Part shown: positions 9,766 through 20,076 of the stretch, piece by piece | Layout of the letters: every line of letters starts with the position of its first letter | Position numbering within the stretch: position 1 is the first letter of the stretch | Source of the DNA: Thermohalobacter berrensis | Lineage (GTDB): Bacteria; Bacillota; Clostridia; Tissierellales; Thermohalobacteraceae | DNA: 64,000 nucleotides | Assembly (NCBI RefSeq): GCF_003609645.1 | Contig: NZ_MCIB01000006.1 | Location: 1 to 64,000, forward strand | Reading direction: 5' to 3' | Program-made: the position numbers and the translations under genes | The notes under the pieces: model-generated | The model's input: the letters and a program-made list of their open reading frames with translations, nothing else | Told to the model about the DNA's origin: nothing | The model's database searches: none

Positions 9766-11523
9766 ATGAAAAAAACTAAGATAGTTTGTACAATAGGTCC
9801 TGCTTCTGAAAAAGAAGAAGTATTGAGAGATCTTATAAAAAATGGTCTTAATGTAACAAGATTAAACTTTTCACATGGAGATTTTCAAGAACATAAAAGT
9901 AGAATTGAATCAGTAAAAAAGCTAAGAGAAGAATTGAATAAACCTGTCGCTATTATGTTAGATACTAAAGGACCTGAGATTAGAACAGGAAAGTTTAAAA
10001 ATGGAGAAGCTGAGCTTAAGGAAGGTCAAGAGTTCACTCTAACAACTAGAGATGTTTTAGGAAATGAGGAGATATGTAATATTACATACAAAGGGTTACC
10101 TAATGATGTAAAAGAGGGTGACACAATACTAATTGATGACGGACTAATAGCTTTAAAGGTAAAAGAAATTGTTGATGGTACAGATATAAAGTGTATTGTT
10201 GAAAATCCAGGAGTAGTTAAGAACAAAAAAGGTGTAAATGTTCCAGGAGTAAAAATTAATTTACCTGCTATAACAGAAAAGGACAAAAATGATATTGAAT
10301 TTGGAATAGAAAATGGAGTAGATTTTATAGCAGCTTCATTCATTAGAAAGGCTGCAGACGTATTAGAAATAAGAAAGATTTTAGAAGATAATAATGCAGA
10401 TGATATTCAGATAATATCAAAGATTGAGAACCAAGAAGGTGTTGACAATATAGATGAAATTATAGAAGTGTCAGATGGTATAATGGTAGCTAGAGGGGAT
10501 TTAGGTGTTGAAATACCAACTGAAGAAGTACCTCTAGTGCAGAAAATGATAATAAAGAAATGTAATGAGGCAGGAAAGCCAGTTATTACAGCAACACAAA
10601 TGTTAGATTCAATGATAAGAAACCCAAGACCTACAAGGGCAGAGGTTACAGATGTTGCAAATGCAATTCTTGATGGTACAGATGCAATAATGCTTTCAGG
10701 AGAAACTGCAGCTGGTAAATACCCAGTTGATGCAGTAAGAACAATGGCAAATATTGCAGAAAGAACGGAGTCTTCATTAGATTATGAAGATATATTAAGG
10801 TCTAAGAAAGTTGGAAAAGATATTACAATAACAAATGCTATAAGTCATGCTACTTGTGAAACAGCAAAAGATTTAGGTGCTGCAGCTATTATAACTGCTA
10901 CATCATCTGGTTATACAGCTAAAGCAGTATCTAAATTTAGACCAGAATCACCAATTGTAGCAGCAACAGCAAGTGAAAAAGTTGCAAGAAGATTAGCGTT
11001 AGTTTGGGGAGTTTATCCTGTTATTACAGAACAAAGTGGTTCTACTGATGAAGTTATAGATATTTCTGTAAAGAAAGCCTTAGAAAAAGGACTAATAAAT
11101 AATGGTGATTTAGTAGTTATTACTGCAGGAGTACCAGTTGGAGTTTCAGGAACTACTAACCTAATTAAGGTTCATATAGTAGGAGAGGTACTAATTAAAG
11201 GTACAGGTATAGGTAAAAAATCTGCAGTAGGAAAAGTTTGTGTTGCATTGAATGCTAAAGAGGTAGAGGAAAAATTCAATGAAGGAGATATTCTAGTAAC
11301 TACTTCAACTGATAAAGACATGGTAAAATATATGGAAAAGGCATCAGCAATAATAACTGAAAAGGGAGGATTAACTTCCCATGCAGCTATAGTTGGTTTA
11401 AATCTAGGTAAACCAACTATAGTAGGAGCAGAAGGTGCAACTGAAGAATTAAAAGATGGAGAAACTGTTACTGTAGATAGTATAAGAGGATTAGTATATA
11501 GAGGAGAAACAAAAGTATTATAA
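9766..11523 (+). CDS. pyk: Pyruvate kinase
   Basis: Pyruvate kinase of 585 aa, converting phosphoenolpyruvate and ADP to pyruvate and ATP. It starts [20 protein letters not shown], the [10 protein letters not shown] active-site region and TATQMLDSM with the catalytic Lys in ISKIENQEG are intact. Residues about 475-585 form the extra C-terminal PEP-utilising-enzyme-like mobile domain ([14 protein letters not shown]) found in Bacillus and Clostridia, which explains the length above 470 aa. It is the second gene of the pfkA-pyk operon and is closed by a strong terminator. Confidence 0.97.
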   Translation: MKKTKIVCTIGPASEKEEVLRDLIKNGLNVTRLNFSHGDFQEHKSRIESVKKLREELNKPVAIMLDTKGPEIRTGKFKNGEAELKEGQEFTLTTRDVLGNEEICNITYKGLPNDVKEGDTILIDDGLIALKVKEIVDGTDIKCIVENPGVVKNKKGVNVPGVKINLPAITEKDKNDIEFGIENGVDFIAASFIRKAADVLEIRKILEDNNADDIQIISKIENQEGVDNIDEIIEVSDGIMVARGDLGVEIPTEEVPLVQKMIIKKCNEAGKPVITATQMLDSMIRNPRPTRAEVTDVANAILDGTDAIMLSGETAAGKYPVDAVRTMANIAERTESSLDYEDILRSKKVGKDITITNAISHATCETAKDLGAAAIITATSSGYTAKAVSKFRPESPIVAATASEKVARRLALVWGVYPVITEQSGSTDEVIDISVKKALEKGLINNGDLVVITAGVPVGVSGTTNLIKVHIVGEVLIKGTGIGKKSAVGKVCVALNAKEVEEKFNEGDILVTTSTDKDMVKYMEKASAIITEKGGLTSHAAIVGLNLGKPTIVGAEGATEELKDGETVTVDSIRGLVYRGETKVL

Positions 11524-11552
11524 AAAAGAGGCCAATTTGGCCTCTTTTTTAT
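11522..11552 (+). terminator. Strong terminator after pyk
   Basis: AAAAAAGAGGCCAA and TTGGCCTCTTTTTT form a long A/T-flanked hairpin directly after the stop codon. It is symmetric enough to work in both directions. Confidence 0.9.
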
Positions 11553-11662
11553 AATATATTAGGATTATATTTATTGTTATTTTACTTTTTTTACATAAAA
11601 ATTTATAATAATATTAAAGTTTTACCTGTTTTAACAATAAACATATTATTGGAGGGGACAAA

Positions 11663-12076
11663 ATGGTAAGTGAAACTAATATAAGAGCAAGGTATTCAGA
11701 AACAGACCAAATGGGGGTTATATATCATGCTAATTATTTAAATTGGTTTGAAATTGGAAGAACAGAGTTTTTTAGAAAACTAGGAAAGGATTATAGGGAA
11801 CTAGAAGAAGAAAATGTATTACTTCCTGTAATAGATGTAGGATGTAAATATATAAAAGCTGCAAAATATGATGATGAAATAATAATTAAGACTAAATTAG
11901 TAAAACTTAAAGGAGTAAGGTTAGAGTTTAATTATGAAATAATTAGAAAAGAAGATAATGTTCTTTTAGCAGAAGGATATACAAAACATGCCTTTGTAGA
12001 TAAACAGTTAAAGCCAATAAATTTCAGAAAGAAGTATAAAGATATATGGAATAAGCTTAAAGAAGTTTTAGAATAG
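11663..12076 (+). CDS. Acyl-CoA thioesterase, YbgC/FadM family
   Basis: A 137-aa hotdog-fold thioesterase. The family signature YSETDQMGVIYHANYLNWFEIGR (positions about 9-31) contains the catalytic Asp and the start of the hotdog helix. Relatives hydrolyse short or aromatic acyl-CoA, or acyl-ACP; the substrate is not readable. GGAGGGG precedes the ATG. It heads a tight three-gene unit with fxsA (10 nt) and an aldo/keto reductase (4 nt); a TATAAT at 11604-11609 may be its promoter. Confidence 0.9.
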   Translation: MVSETNIRARYSETDQMGVIYHANYLNWFEIGRTEFFRKLGKDYRELEEENVLLPVIDVGCKYIKAAKYDDEIIIKTKLVKLKGVRLEFNYEIIRKEDNVLLAEGYTKHAFVDKQLKPINFRKKYKDIWNKLKEVLE

Positions 12077-12086
12077 GAGGTAGCTA

Positions 12087-12482
12087 ATGTTATTAAAATT
12101 AATTCTTCTCTTTACATTAACTCCTTTAGTTGAATTATTTTTCCTAATAAAGCTTGCCCAGATTACAAGTACATGGACAACTATTGGAATAGTATTTTTA
12201 ACAGGGATTGTAGGGGCTTATCTAGCAAAAAGTCAAGGAAAATTAATTTTAACTAGAATAAAAATAGAATTAAATGAAGGAAGAATACCAGGTAACCAAT
12301 TACTCAATGGATTATGTGTATTAATTGGAGGGGCATTACTTTTAACCCCTGGAATTATAACTGATGTTTTTGGTTTTATGTTAGTTATTCCAGGAACAAG
12401 AGAAATATTTAAAACAATTATAAGAAGGAAATTTAAGAAAATGATAGAAACAGGTAATATAAACATTTATTTTAGGAGGTAA
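12087..12482 (+). CDS. fxsA: FxsA family membrane protein
   Basis: A 131-aa cytoplasmic-membrane protein with the FxsA pattern: an N-terminal hydrophobic helix (LLFTLTPLVELFFLI), a second (TIGIVFLTGIVGAYLA), the conserved GRIPGNQLLNG loop, then a GGALLLTPGIITDVFG helix and a basic C-terminal tail. E. coli FxsA overproduction reduces phage T7 exclusion by F; the general role is unknown. It lies between a thioesterase and a reductase in one operon. Confidence 0.9.
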   Translation: MLLKLILLFTLTPLVELFFLIKLAQITSTWTTIGIVFLTGIVGAYLAKSQGKLILTRIKIELNEGRIPGNQLLNGLCVLIGGALLLTPGIITDVFGFMLVIPGTREIFKTIIRRKFKKMIETGNINIYFRR

Positions 12483-12486
12483 TTAA

Positions 12487-13497
12487 ATGGAAAAGAGGAG
12501 ACTGGGAAGGACTAATTTTGAGATTTCTGTAATAGGTTTTGGGGGAATTCCTATTCAAAGAGTAGATAAAAAAACAGCTATAGCTTTAATAAAAAAAGCA
12601 AAGGAAGAAGGAATTAACTTTATAGATACTGCAAGGGTATACGGAAAAAGTGAAGAACTTATTGGATATGCCCTAGAAGAATGTGGAAGGGATAATTTTA
12701 TATTAGCAACAAAGTCCATGGAAAGAGATTATGAAGGAATGAAAAAGGAAATTGAAATTAGCTTAAAGAATTTAAAGACAGATGTAATTGACCTATACCA
12801 AATACATAATGTAAAAAGTAAAGAGGAATACAAAAAAATAATGTCTGAAGATGGAGCATACAAAGCATTATTAGAGGCTAAGGAAAAGGGATTAATTAGG
12901 GAGATAGGAATAACAAGTCATAAGCTACATATTTTAGAAGAAGCAATTGAAACAGGTAAATTCTCTACAATACAGTTTCCATATAGCCCTGTTGAAAGAC
13001 AAGCAGAGGATTTATTTAAAAGAGCTAAAGAATTAGATATTGGGGTTATAGTAATGAAGCCTTTAGCTGGTGGTGCTATTAAAAATGCAGAGTTATCTTT
13101 AAGGTTTATAGTTGAGAACTCCAATGTATCAGTAGTAATACCTGGAATGGCTAAAATAGAGGAAATAGTAGAAAACTCTTCTGTTGGTAATAATTATAGA
13201 CCATTAAGTGAAGAAGAAAGGGAGATTATATTAAAGGAAGCTGAAGAATTAGGAAGTGAATTTTGTAGAAGATGTGGCTACTGTGGACCATGTCCACAGG
13301 GAATAGATATTCCACTACAATTTATTATGGAAGGATATTATTTAAGATATGACCTTAAAGATTGGGCATTAGAAAGGTATAAGACACTTAAGGCAAAGGC
13401 AAGTGATTGTATAGAGTGTGGAAAATGTGAACCAAAATGTCCATATGACCTACCTATTAGAAAAATGTTAAAAAGGGTAAGTAAAAACTTAGGATAA
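12487..13497 (+). CDS. Aldo/keto reductase with C-terminal 4Fe-4S domain
   Basis: A 336-aa NAD(P)H-dependent reductase. The AKR barrel covers residues 1-260: the Asp/Tyr pair in IDTARVYGKSEE, the Lys in LATKSM and the His in YQIHNVK. The C-terminus carries two ferredoxin-like cysteine sets, CRRCGYCGPCPQGIDIP and CIECGKCEPKCPYDLP, fit for two 4Fe-4S clusters. Such fusions are common in anaerobes; the substrate is unknown. It is the last gene of the thioesterase-fxsA-AKR unit. Confidence 0.92.
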   Translation: MEKRRLGRTNFEISVIGFGGIPIQRVDKKTAIALIKKAKEEGINFIDTARVYGKSEELIGYALEECGRDNFILATKSMERDYEGMKKEIEISLKNLKTDVIDLYQIHNVKSKEEYKKIMSEDGAYKALLEAKEKGLIREIGITSHKLHILEEAIETGKFSTIQFPYSPVERQAEDLFKRAKELDIGVIVMKPLAGGAIKNAELSLRFIVENSNVSVVIPGMAKIEEIVENSSVGNNYRPLSEEEREIILKEAEELGSEFCRRCGYCGPCPQGIDIPLQFIMEGYYLRYDLKDWALERYKTLKAKASDCIECGKCEPKCPYDLPIRKMLKRVSKNLG

Positions 13498-13540
13498 GGT
13501 ATAACATTAAATTTAATGTTAATAATACATAATAAAATTT

Positions 13541-13602
13541 GATATAATAAGGGCAGACTGATTCTAATTTATGTGGCACACCTTTGGTGTGTCTTCTTTT
13601 TT
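13541..13602 (+). promoter_or_regulatory. Promoter and terminator-containing leader of rlmD
   Basis: TATAAT (13543-13548) is followed by GGGCAGACTG and then a hairpin, CACACC-TTT-GGTGTG (13577-13591), with TCTTCTTTTTT after it. The terminator sits between the promoter and rlmD, so it must be read through for expression. The arrangement recalls the 23S-methyl RNA motif described upstream of rRNA methyltransferase genes in Firmicutes; that match is my inference and not verified. Confidence 0.5.
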
Positions 13603-13635
13603 GAATAAGCAAAAGAAGAATAGAGGTGAATGATA

Positions 13636-15000
13636 ATGGATTTACCAGTTAAGAAAAATAATATATATGATGTTGAGATTACAGATCTAAATCATAGAGG
13701 CCAAGGAGTAGCTAAAATAGAAGGTTTTACTATATTTATAGACAACGGAACTATTGGAGATAAGGGTAAGGTAAAAATAGTTGAACTAAAGAAAAATTAC
13801 GGGATAGGTGAAATGATTAGTATTACAGAACCATCAAAGGATAGAATACAGCCAAAGTGTCCAATTTCATTTACCTGTGGAGGGTGTCAACTTCAAGATT
13901 TAGATTATAGGTCCCAACTTAATATAAAGACAAATAAAGTCAAAAAGGATATTGAGAAAATAGCTGGATTTGAGGATGTAATAATACATGATACTTTAGG
14001 AATGGATAGTCCATATAGATATAGGAATAAAGCACAGTTTCCTGTAGGTTTAAAGGGTAAAAAAATATCAATAGGTTTCTATAGAAGGGGTACCCATGAG
14101 ATAGTTGATACAAAGTCATGTATTATTCAGCATGAAATTAATGATGAAGTAATTAAGATAGTAAAAGATTATATGAAAAAGTTTAATATAAAGCCTTATA
14201 ATGAAAAAACAGGTAAAGGGATAATAAGGCATATATTAACTAAAACAGCTTTTAAAACTGGAGATGTTATGGTAGTAGTAATAACTAATGGTAATAAATT
14301 ACCCTACAAAGACGAGTTAATAAAAGAGCTAAAGGATAAGGTAAAAAATTTAAAAACAGTAGTACAAAATATAAACACCAAAAGAACAAATGTTATATTA
14401 GGACCTAAAAGTAGAGTATTATATGGTGATGGAAGAATAGTAGATTATATAGAAAATCTTAAATTTAATATTTCAGCAGAATCGTTCTTTCAAGTAAACC
14501 CTATGCAGACAGAAGTATTATATAATAAAGCATTAGATTATGCTAACCTAAAAGGAGATGAAACAGTATTTGACTTATACTGTGGTATAGGAACCATATC
14601 ATTATTCCTTGCAAGAAAAGCTAAAAAAGTCCATGGAATAGAAGTTGTAGAACAGGCAATTCTTGATGCAAGGGAAAATGCCAAGATGAATAATATAGAT
14701 AATGTTGAATTTTACACAGGTAAAGCAGAGGATATTTTCCCTAAATTATACAAACAGGGTATAAAAGCAGATGTAGTTGTTGTAGACCCACCAAGAAAGG
14801 GATGTGATGAGTCGGTTTTAGATACAATAGCAAAAATGCAGCCGAAAAGGATAGTATATGTATCCTGTAACCCATCAACTTTAGCAAGGGATTTAAAATA
14901 CTTAGATGAGAAGGGATACAAAACATTAGAAATACAGCCTGTAGACATGTTCCCTCATACTATGCACGTTGAGTGCTGTGTGTTGATAACTAAAAAATAA
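13636..15000 (+). CDS. rlmD: 23S rRNA (uracil-5-)-methyltransferase RlmD-like
   Basis: A TrmA/RlmD-family SAM-dependent RNA m5U methyltransferase of about 454 aa. It has an N-terminal TRAM domain (1-60), a four-Cys iron-sulfur set (CPISFTCGGCQLQ, plus CIIQH), the SAM site FDLYCGIGTISLFLA, VVDPPRKGCD and the catalytic Cys in YVSCNPSTLARDL. GAGGTG abuts the ATG at 13630 but sits 7 nt before ATG 13636, so 13636 is chosen. Bacillus relatives (RlmCD) modify U747 and U1939 of 23S rRNA. It is preceded by a terminator-bearing leader that may set its level. Confidence 0.93.
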   Translation: MDLPVKKNNIYDVEITDLNHRGQGVAKIEGFTIFIDNGTIGDKGKVKIVELKKNYGIGEMISITEPSKDRIQPKCPISFTCGGCQLQDLDYRSQLNIKTNKVKKDIEKIAGFEDVIIHDTLGMDSPYRYRNKAQFPVGLKGKKISIGFYRRGTHEIVDTKSCIIQHEINDEVIKIVKDYMKKFNIKPYNEKTGKGIIRHILTKTAFKTGDVMVVVITNGNKLPYKDELIKELKDKVKNLKTVVQNINTKRTNVILGPKSRVLYGDGRIVDYIENLKFNISAESFFQVNPMQTEVLYNKALDYANLKGDETVFDLYCGIGTISLFLARKAKKVHGIEVVEQAILDARENAKMNNIDNVEFYTGKAEDIFPKLYKQGIKADVVVVDPPRKGCDESVLDTIAKMQPKRIVYVSCNPSTLARDLKYLDEKGYKTLEIQPVDMFPHTMHVECCVLITKK

Positions 15001-15079
15001 ATTTTAAATAGTTTTTATAAATCAATTTGTTCTAGAAGTAATCCATTAGTAAATTCCATAACTATCAGATTATTACAAA

Positions 15080-15117
15080 GTCTTGCTAACGTATTACGCA
15101 AGGCTTTTTTTATTTTT
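15080..15117 (+). terminator. Intrinsic terminator downstream of rlmD
   Basis: GTCTTGC (15080-15086) pairs with GCAAGGC (15098-15104), followed by TTTTTTTATTTTT. Confidence 0.8.
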
Positions 15118-15446
15118 CAGGGTTGTTTTTACCACTCTAACACCGCTAGGGAATGAAGGTTGATGAACTTCCACCTTTCCTAAAATAAAACTGACTATTT
15201 ATTAAGAGTAGTATCTTAAAGGGTACTTATAAGACCGATTATGTAAAGAGAGTAGAAACACCTAAGACCGAAATTCTTCCTAGGGTCTTCTTCAGATTCT
15301 ATCTCAACATGGATACTCTGGCTTTGGCTAGGGATTCCTACTACTAATCCCATATTGGACTTTAACTGTCAAGTTATCGCCCATTCTAGTTGCATTTTAA
15401 AAATTTTGTCATTATACAAAGATGACGAAATTACCATTTCTTTAAG
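15118..15446. other. ORF-free stretch with several hairpins
   Basis: I see no supported gene here, yet it is less AT-rich than other gaps. Visible pairings include GGGATT (15330-15335) with AATCCC (15346-15351), GAAG/CTTC around 15157-15171, and on the minus strand AAGACC...GGTCTT across 15264-15290. Minus-strand TATAAT lies at 15411-15416. It could encode a small RNA or be the end of a lost mobile element such as an IS200/IS605 type; neither can be shown. Confidence 0.35.
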
Positions 15447-15476
15447 TTGAAATATTCCTAAAATTCATAATACAAT
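15447..15476 (+). promoter_or_regulatory. Candidate promoter of the PTS locus
   Basis: TTGAAA (15447-15452), an 18-bp spacer and TACAAT (15471-15476) lie 37 nt before the ATG of the PPi-type phosphofructokinase gene, which has AAAGGAGTG as its ribosome binding site. Confidence 0.5.
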
Positions 15477-15513
15477 AAATTCATAAGATCCAAAAAGGAG
15501 TGATTGTACAATT

Positions 15514-16733
15514 ATGAGGAACAATTTACTTATAGCCCAATCAGGAGGGCCAACCTCTGCAATTAATGCAACACTATCTGGAATATTAAAACTAGCAAGT
15601 ATTAGTGATAAAGTAGATAATATATACGGTGCAAAAAACGGTATAGAAGGTGTTCTCAAGGAAAAGTTTATAGACCTAAATGATTTAACAAAGGATGTAA
15701 ATAATCTTAATAAACTATCACTTACACCAGGAGCAGCCCTTGGATCTTGTAGATATAAACTAAAGGATATTAATAATAGCCATGAAGAATGTAAAAAAAT
15801 TATAGATATATTTACCAAATACAATATTTCATACTTTATATACATTGGTGGAAACGATTCAATGGACACAGTTATGAAGTTATCTCTGTATTGCAAGAAA
15901 AACAACATAGATACTATAAAAATAATAGGAGCTCCTAAAACAATAGACAACGACCTAGAAGAAATAGATCATACCCCTGGATTTGGATCAGCTGCAAAAT
16001 ATATTGCAACTACATTTGCTGAACTTGAAAGAGATATTTCGGTATATGAATTAAATAGTGTAACAATAGTTGAGGTAATGGGTAGAAATGCAGGCTGGTT
16101 AACAGCTGCATCAGCACTTTCAAGAATTAACGGAAATAGTGGACCAAGTTTGATTTATTTATGTGAAAATGTATTTGATGAAAATAAATTTGTAGAAGAT
16201 ATTAAAGAAAAACTAAAGACAAAAAAAATATAATAATTGCAATAAGTGAAGGATTAAAAACTAAAGATGGAAATTACTTATCATTTAAAAATAAAACTAA
16301 TAAAATAACTGACGTATTTGGACATGCATATATTTCAGGTGCTGGAAAATATTTAGAACAATTAGTAGAAAAAGAAATAGGTTGTAAAGTAAGGTCAATA
16401 GAACTAAACCTTATGCAAAGATGTTCCATGCATATTGCAAGTGCAACGGATATTAGAGAATCTTCAATGCTTGGAATGAAGGCCATTCAATTGGCATTGG
16501 AAGGAAATACCGGTCAAATGGCATCTCTAAAAAGAGTGAAAGCTAATGATTACAAAATAGAGTATACATCAGTTCCCATAGAAAAAGTAGCAAACAGGGA
16601 AAGAAAAATTCCAAAAGAGTGGATAACTCGAAATTATATTAAGGATGAATTATTTAATTATCTTTTACCCCTTATTCAAGGAGAAGTAGATATTAATTAT
16701 TATAAAGGTATACCAAGTCAATTTATATTTTAA
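15514..16733 (+). pseudogene. PPi-type 6-phosphofructokinase, interrupted by a -1 frameshift
   Basis: Two reading frames together make a phosphofructokinase of about 406 aa. The first (15514-16233) carries LIAQSGGPTSAINA, YIGGNDSMDT, GAPKTIDNDLEEIDHTPGFGSA and VEVMGRNAGW; GGNDS and PKTIDND are the pattern of pyrophosphate-dependent enzymes, unlike pfkA at 8.8 kb. The frame stops after an A8 run (16221-16228). The family sequence continues one frame back (IIIAISEGLKTKDG, then LMQRCSMHIASATD) to 16733. One extra A would restore a full gene. It could be a true pseudogene, a slippage-expressed gene or a sequencing error. It heads the PTS locus and could supply glycolytic flux from the imported sugar. 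Confidence 0.85.
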
Positions 16734-16850
16734 AACCTTGTCTGTTTTAAAATTGTCCATATTTAATAATGACAATAATGATTATTTTTAAGTTAAAATA
16801 ATGAGTTAAATGTAATATTATTAAAGAATAAGGAAGGGAGGGTAGGTATT

Positions 16851-18871
16851 GTGAAGTATTCAGCAAGATTAATTCAAATATTGTTGCTTCTACTTAGTTC
16901 AGACAAACCTATTTCCTCTGGAATTCTTGCGGAAAGTATACAAACGAGTAAACGGACTGTATTTAGAGAATTGGAAAAAGCAGATGAATACTTAAAAGAA
17001 TACAATCTTAGACTAGAAACAAAACCCAAAATAGGGATTAGTATTTTGGGGAGTGAATCTGATAAAAACAAATTACTAGCTGAATTAAATAAACTAGAGT
17101 ATAGTGATCCCCACGATAAAGAAGAACGCCATAATAGACTAATTTTAGAATTATTAAAACAAGAGGAACCACAAAAGACATATTATTATTCAAGTTTATT
17201 AAAAGTTAGCAATGGAACTATTAATAATGACTTAAATATTATAGAAAAGTGGTTTTTAGAGAACAATATAACTTTAGTTAGAAAGCCTGGACTTGGAATT
17301 TATCTAGATTATAAAGAAGAAGACTATAGAAAAGCATGTATAAGATACGTATATCAAGATACACATGACCCGATTAATAAACTAACCCATTTAATAGAAC
17401 CTAGCATTGTAAATAAGGTAATCGCATCAATAAAAAAATAAAAAACAATAGACTAAAAGATATTTCTGAAAGTTCTTATAAAGAACTGATAATATATATA
17501 TCTATAGTGACAAAGAGGATATTAATAGGAAAGAAAAATACGAAAGAAAAAAATATAAACTTAGATATCAAAAGTATGAAGGACTATGAGCTTGCAATAC
17601 AGTTAATTTCATTGCTTAGTGAACAGTTCTCAATAGAGTATAACACTACAGAAATAATAGATTTATATATATACATTAAAGGTTCTAAATCACAACATAT
17701 AAATGAAGATATATTTGACACAGACCATGACCTTAAATACATGATATATGAGATGATTAACCAATATGACAGTACTATTGCGTATCAACTTAAACAAGAC
17801 AAAGATTTTATAAAAGGACTAATAGCTCATTTAAAACCTACAATTGTACGTTTGAAACATGGGATTGAAATTCAAAATAGATTTTTGAAAGAGATAAAAA
17901 GCATGTATCCTAAGATATACGAAAAAGCTCAAAAAGTTGCAAAGGTAATAGAAGATAGGTTTAACTTTAAAGTTCCTGAGCAAGAGATAGGTTTTCTTGC
18001 TATACACTTTGGAGGAGCTGAGGTGAAGCTAAAAAGAGATTTAAGATTTACTAGGAAAGTAGATGTAGGGGTTATTTGCTCTAGTGGAATAGGGATATCT
18101 ACTTTATTATCTTCAAGAATATCTCATATTTTCCACGAAAAAGTAAGGGTGGAAACTCTTTCAACTAGTGATTTATCATCTGAGAAAATGCAAGGTATTG
18201 AAATATTAGTATCTACCTTTGATTTGAATAACTCTAAATACAAATATATTAAAGTAAATCCAATGCTTAGAGAAGAAGATGTTTTGTTAATTGCAAAAAA
18301 AATAGAAGAAGTATCCCAAAACAATAAGTTAGACATAGATGCTGACAAACCAGATATACTTAATAAGATAGATGAAATAACTTTAATAAGCAAGGAAATA
18401 AGCTCTATTCTCAAAAGTTTCAATTTATATACTGTAGATTCACATATTAAATTTGACAAAGTTATGAAGTTTGTAAGTTCAGTAATTGGAGAAGATGAAA
18501 AAAGCAAAAATTATATATACAATGATTTAAAGAAAAGGGAAGAATTATCTACTGAAGTTATACCAGAGTTTGAATTTGTACTACTACATGCAAAGACAAA
18601 AGGAGTAGATGAATCAAAATTTATATTAATAAAACCTCAGGCGTCAAGTTACTTTAAAGATGAATACTTCTCAAAATCAAAGGTAGTTGTAGTTATGTTA
18701 ATACCAAAGAATGACCCAAGAAGGGTACCTGCAATTTCAAGAATAAGTAATGCTTTATTTGAAGACGAATTTTTTTTAGAAGATGTAAAAAATGGAATAA
18801 AAGAATCTGTAAAAAGCTATATAGAAACAATATTAACAGAATATCTTGCAGAGCAGATAAAAAACCTATAG
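16851..18871 (+). pseudogene. PRD-containing PTS transcriptional regulator (MtlR/BglG-like), frameshifted
   Basis: Starting at GTG 16851 after GGGAGGG, the protein has two HTH segments (residues about 1-60, SSGILAESIQTSKRTVFREL; and about 85-150), two PRDs with phosphorylatable His (IAHLKP, FLAIHFGG), an EIIB-like domain with the Cys in VICSSGIGISTLL and a C-terminal EIIA-like domain with the His in LLHAKTKGVDES. The frame breaks at a stop after an A7 run (17432-17438) and resumes one frame back (NNRLKDISESSYKEL), then runs to 18871. One extra A would make it whole, about 673 aa. Such proteins activate PTS operons in response to EIIB/HPr phosphorylation, fitting the EIIA and EIICB genes downstream. 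Confidence 0.85.
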
Positions 18872-18892
18872 ACATAAAGGAGGGGATGTAAA

Positions 18893-19321
18893 ATGCTAAA
18901 AAAAATGTTAGAAAACAACATAAATGTGGTAAAAGAGGTATCAAATTGGGAAGAAGCTATTAAAATAGCAGCTATTCCTCTAAAAGAAGGTGGATTTATA
19001 AAAGAAGAATACATTGATGCTATGATAGAAAATATAGTTAAAAATGGTCCATATGTAGTTATTATGCCAGGACTTGCTATACCACACTCAAGACCTGAAG
19101 ATGGGGTATTAAAAACAGGAATATCACTTTTAAAGTTACATCAAAGTGTAAAATTTCCTGAAGGTAAAGATGTAGAGTTACTTATTGTACTAGCGGCAAA
19201 CGATTCCCACATGCATTTACAGCTAATATCTGAGTTAACTAATTTACTTATGGAAGATGATGTAATGGAAAAACTATCTTGTGCAAAATCAAAAGAAGAG
19301 GTATTAAGATGCATATGCTAG
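18893..19321 (+). CDS. PTS EIIA component (Fru/Mtl/Asc superfamily)
   Basis: A 142-aa cytoplasmic EIIA. The phosphorylated His is in GLAIPHSRPEDGV (around residue 66), a context closer to ascorbate/galactitol-type EIIA than to the mannitol EIIA of E. coli. The C-terminal part holds LIVLAANDSHMHLQLISELTNLL. AAAGGAGGGG precedes the ATG. It provides the IIA function missing from the EIICB encoded 0.75 kb downstream and overlaps the next gene by 13 nt. Confidence 0.9.
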   Translation: MLKKMLENNINVVKEVSNWEEAIKIAAIPLKEGGFIKEEYIDAMIENIVKNGPYVVIMPGLAIPHSRPEDGVLKTGISLLKLHQSVKFPEGKDVELLIVLAANDSHMHLQLISELTNLLMEDDVMEKLSCAKSKEEVLRCIC

Positions 19322-20076
19322 ATAAAATAAAATCATATAAATTTTTAGTTAACTCACTTGAAGTAAATGCAATTTATTATGAAAAAGATATAGAAAATAT
19401 ATTTATACCTTTACTTAAAAAATTAACAGATATGAAAAAAAATAAATCTAAGAGACTTTTAGTTTATTTAGCAGCACCACCTGGAGTTGGTAAAAGTACA
19501 ATATCTTCATTTTTAGAATATCTTTCAAAAGAAAGTGAAGAAGTTGAAGAGATCCAAGCAATTGGACTTGATGGGTTTCACTATCATCAAGAATACATTA
19601 AAAACAATAAAGCAGTAGTAAATGGAGTAGAAGTGCCTATGGTAGAAGTTAAAGGATGTCCAGAGACATTTGATTTAGATAAATTAAAGTCAAAAATAAA
19701 AGCTTTAAGAAATGGAAACGTTAAGTGGCCAATATATGATAGAAGCTTACATGATGTAGTGGAAGATCAAATACTAGTTACTAAAGATATTGTGTTAATT
19801 GAAGGCAATTGGCTTTTATTAAATGAAGATGGATGGAGGGATTTGAAAGACTACTGTGATTATAGTATTTTCATAAAAGCAGATGAATTTATGGTGAAGG
19901 ATAGGTTGATAAATAGAAAAATAAAAGGTGGATCATCAAAAGAGGATGCAACTAAGTTTTATGAAAAAAGCGATAGTAAAAATGTAAAAAGGGTACTAAA
20001 TAATAGTCTAGATGCTGATTTAGAGCTAGAATTATTAAACAATGGAAAATATATAATAAGGGGGCAATTTAATTGA
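19309..20076 (+). CDS. P-loop kinase of the uridine kinase/phosphoribulokinase superfamily
   Basis: A cytoplasmic kinase of about 255 aa. The Walker A is AAPPGVGKSTIS (residues about 55), followed by GLDGFHYHQEY and YDRSLHDVVEDQI (a Walker B-like YDRS segment) and LIEGNWLLL, as in the nucleoside/nucleotide kinase family that includes fructose-associated FrcK-type proteins. A TTG at 19279 is open, but AGAGG lies 8 nt before ATG 19309. It overlaps the EIIA gene and the EIICB gene, so it is translationally coupled to transport. The likely substrate is the imported sugar or its phosphate; that is inference from context. Confidence 0.82.
   Translation: MHMLDKIKSYKFLVNSLEVNAIYYEKDIENIFIPLLKKLTDMKKNKSKRLLVYLAAPPGVGKSTISSFLEYLSKESEEVEEIQAIGLDGFHYHQEYIKNNKAVVNGVEVPMVEVKGCPETFDLDKLKSKIKALRNGNVKWPIYDRSLHDVVEDQILVTKDIVLIEGNWLLLNEDGWRDLKDYCDYSIFIKADEFMVKDRLINRKIKGGSSKEDATKFYEKSDSKNVKRVLNNSLDADLELELLNNGKYIIRGQFN

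Noticed and set aside
15465-15950. 161-aa minus-strand frame
   Set aside because: It is antisense to the conserved PPi-phosphofructokinase frame and has no recognisable product or ribosome binding site.
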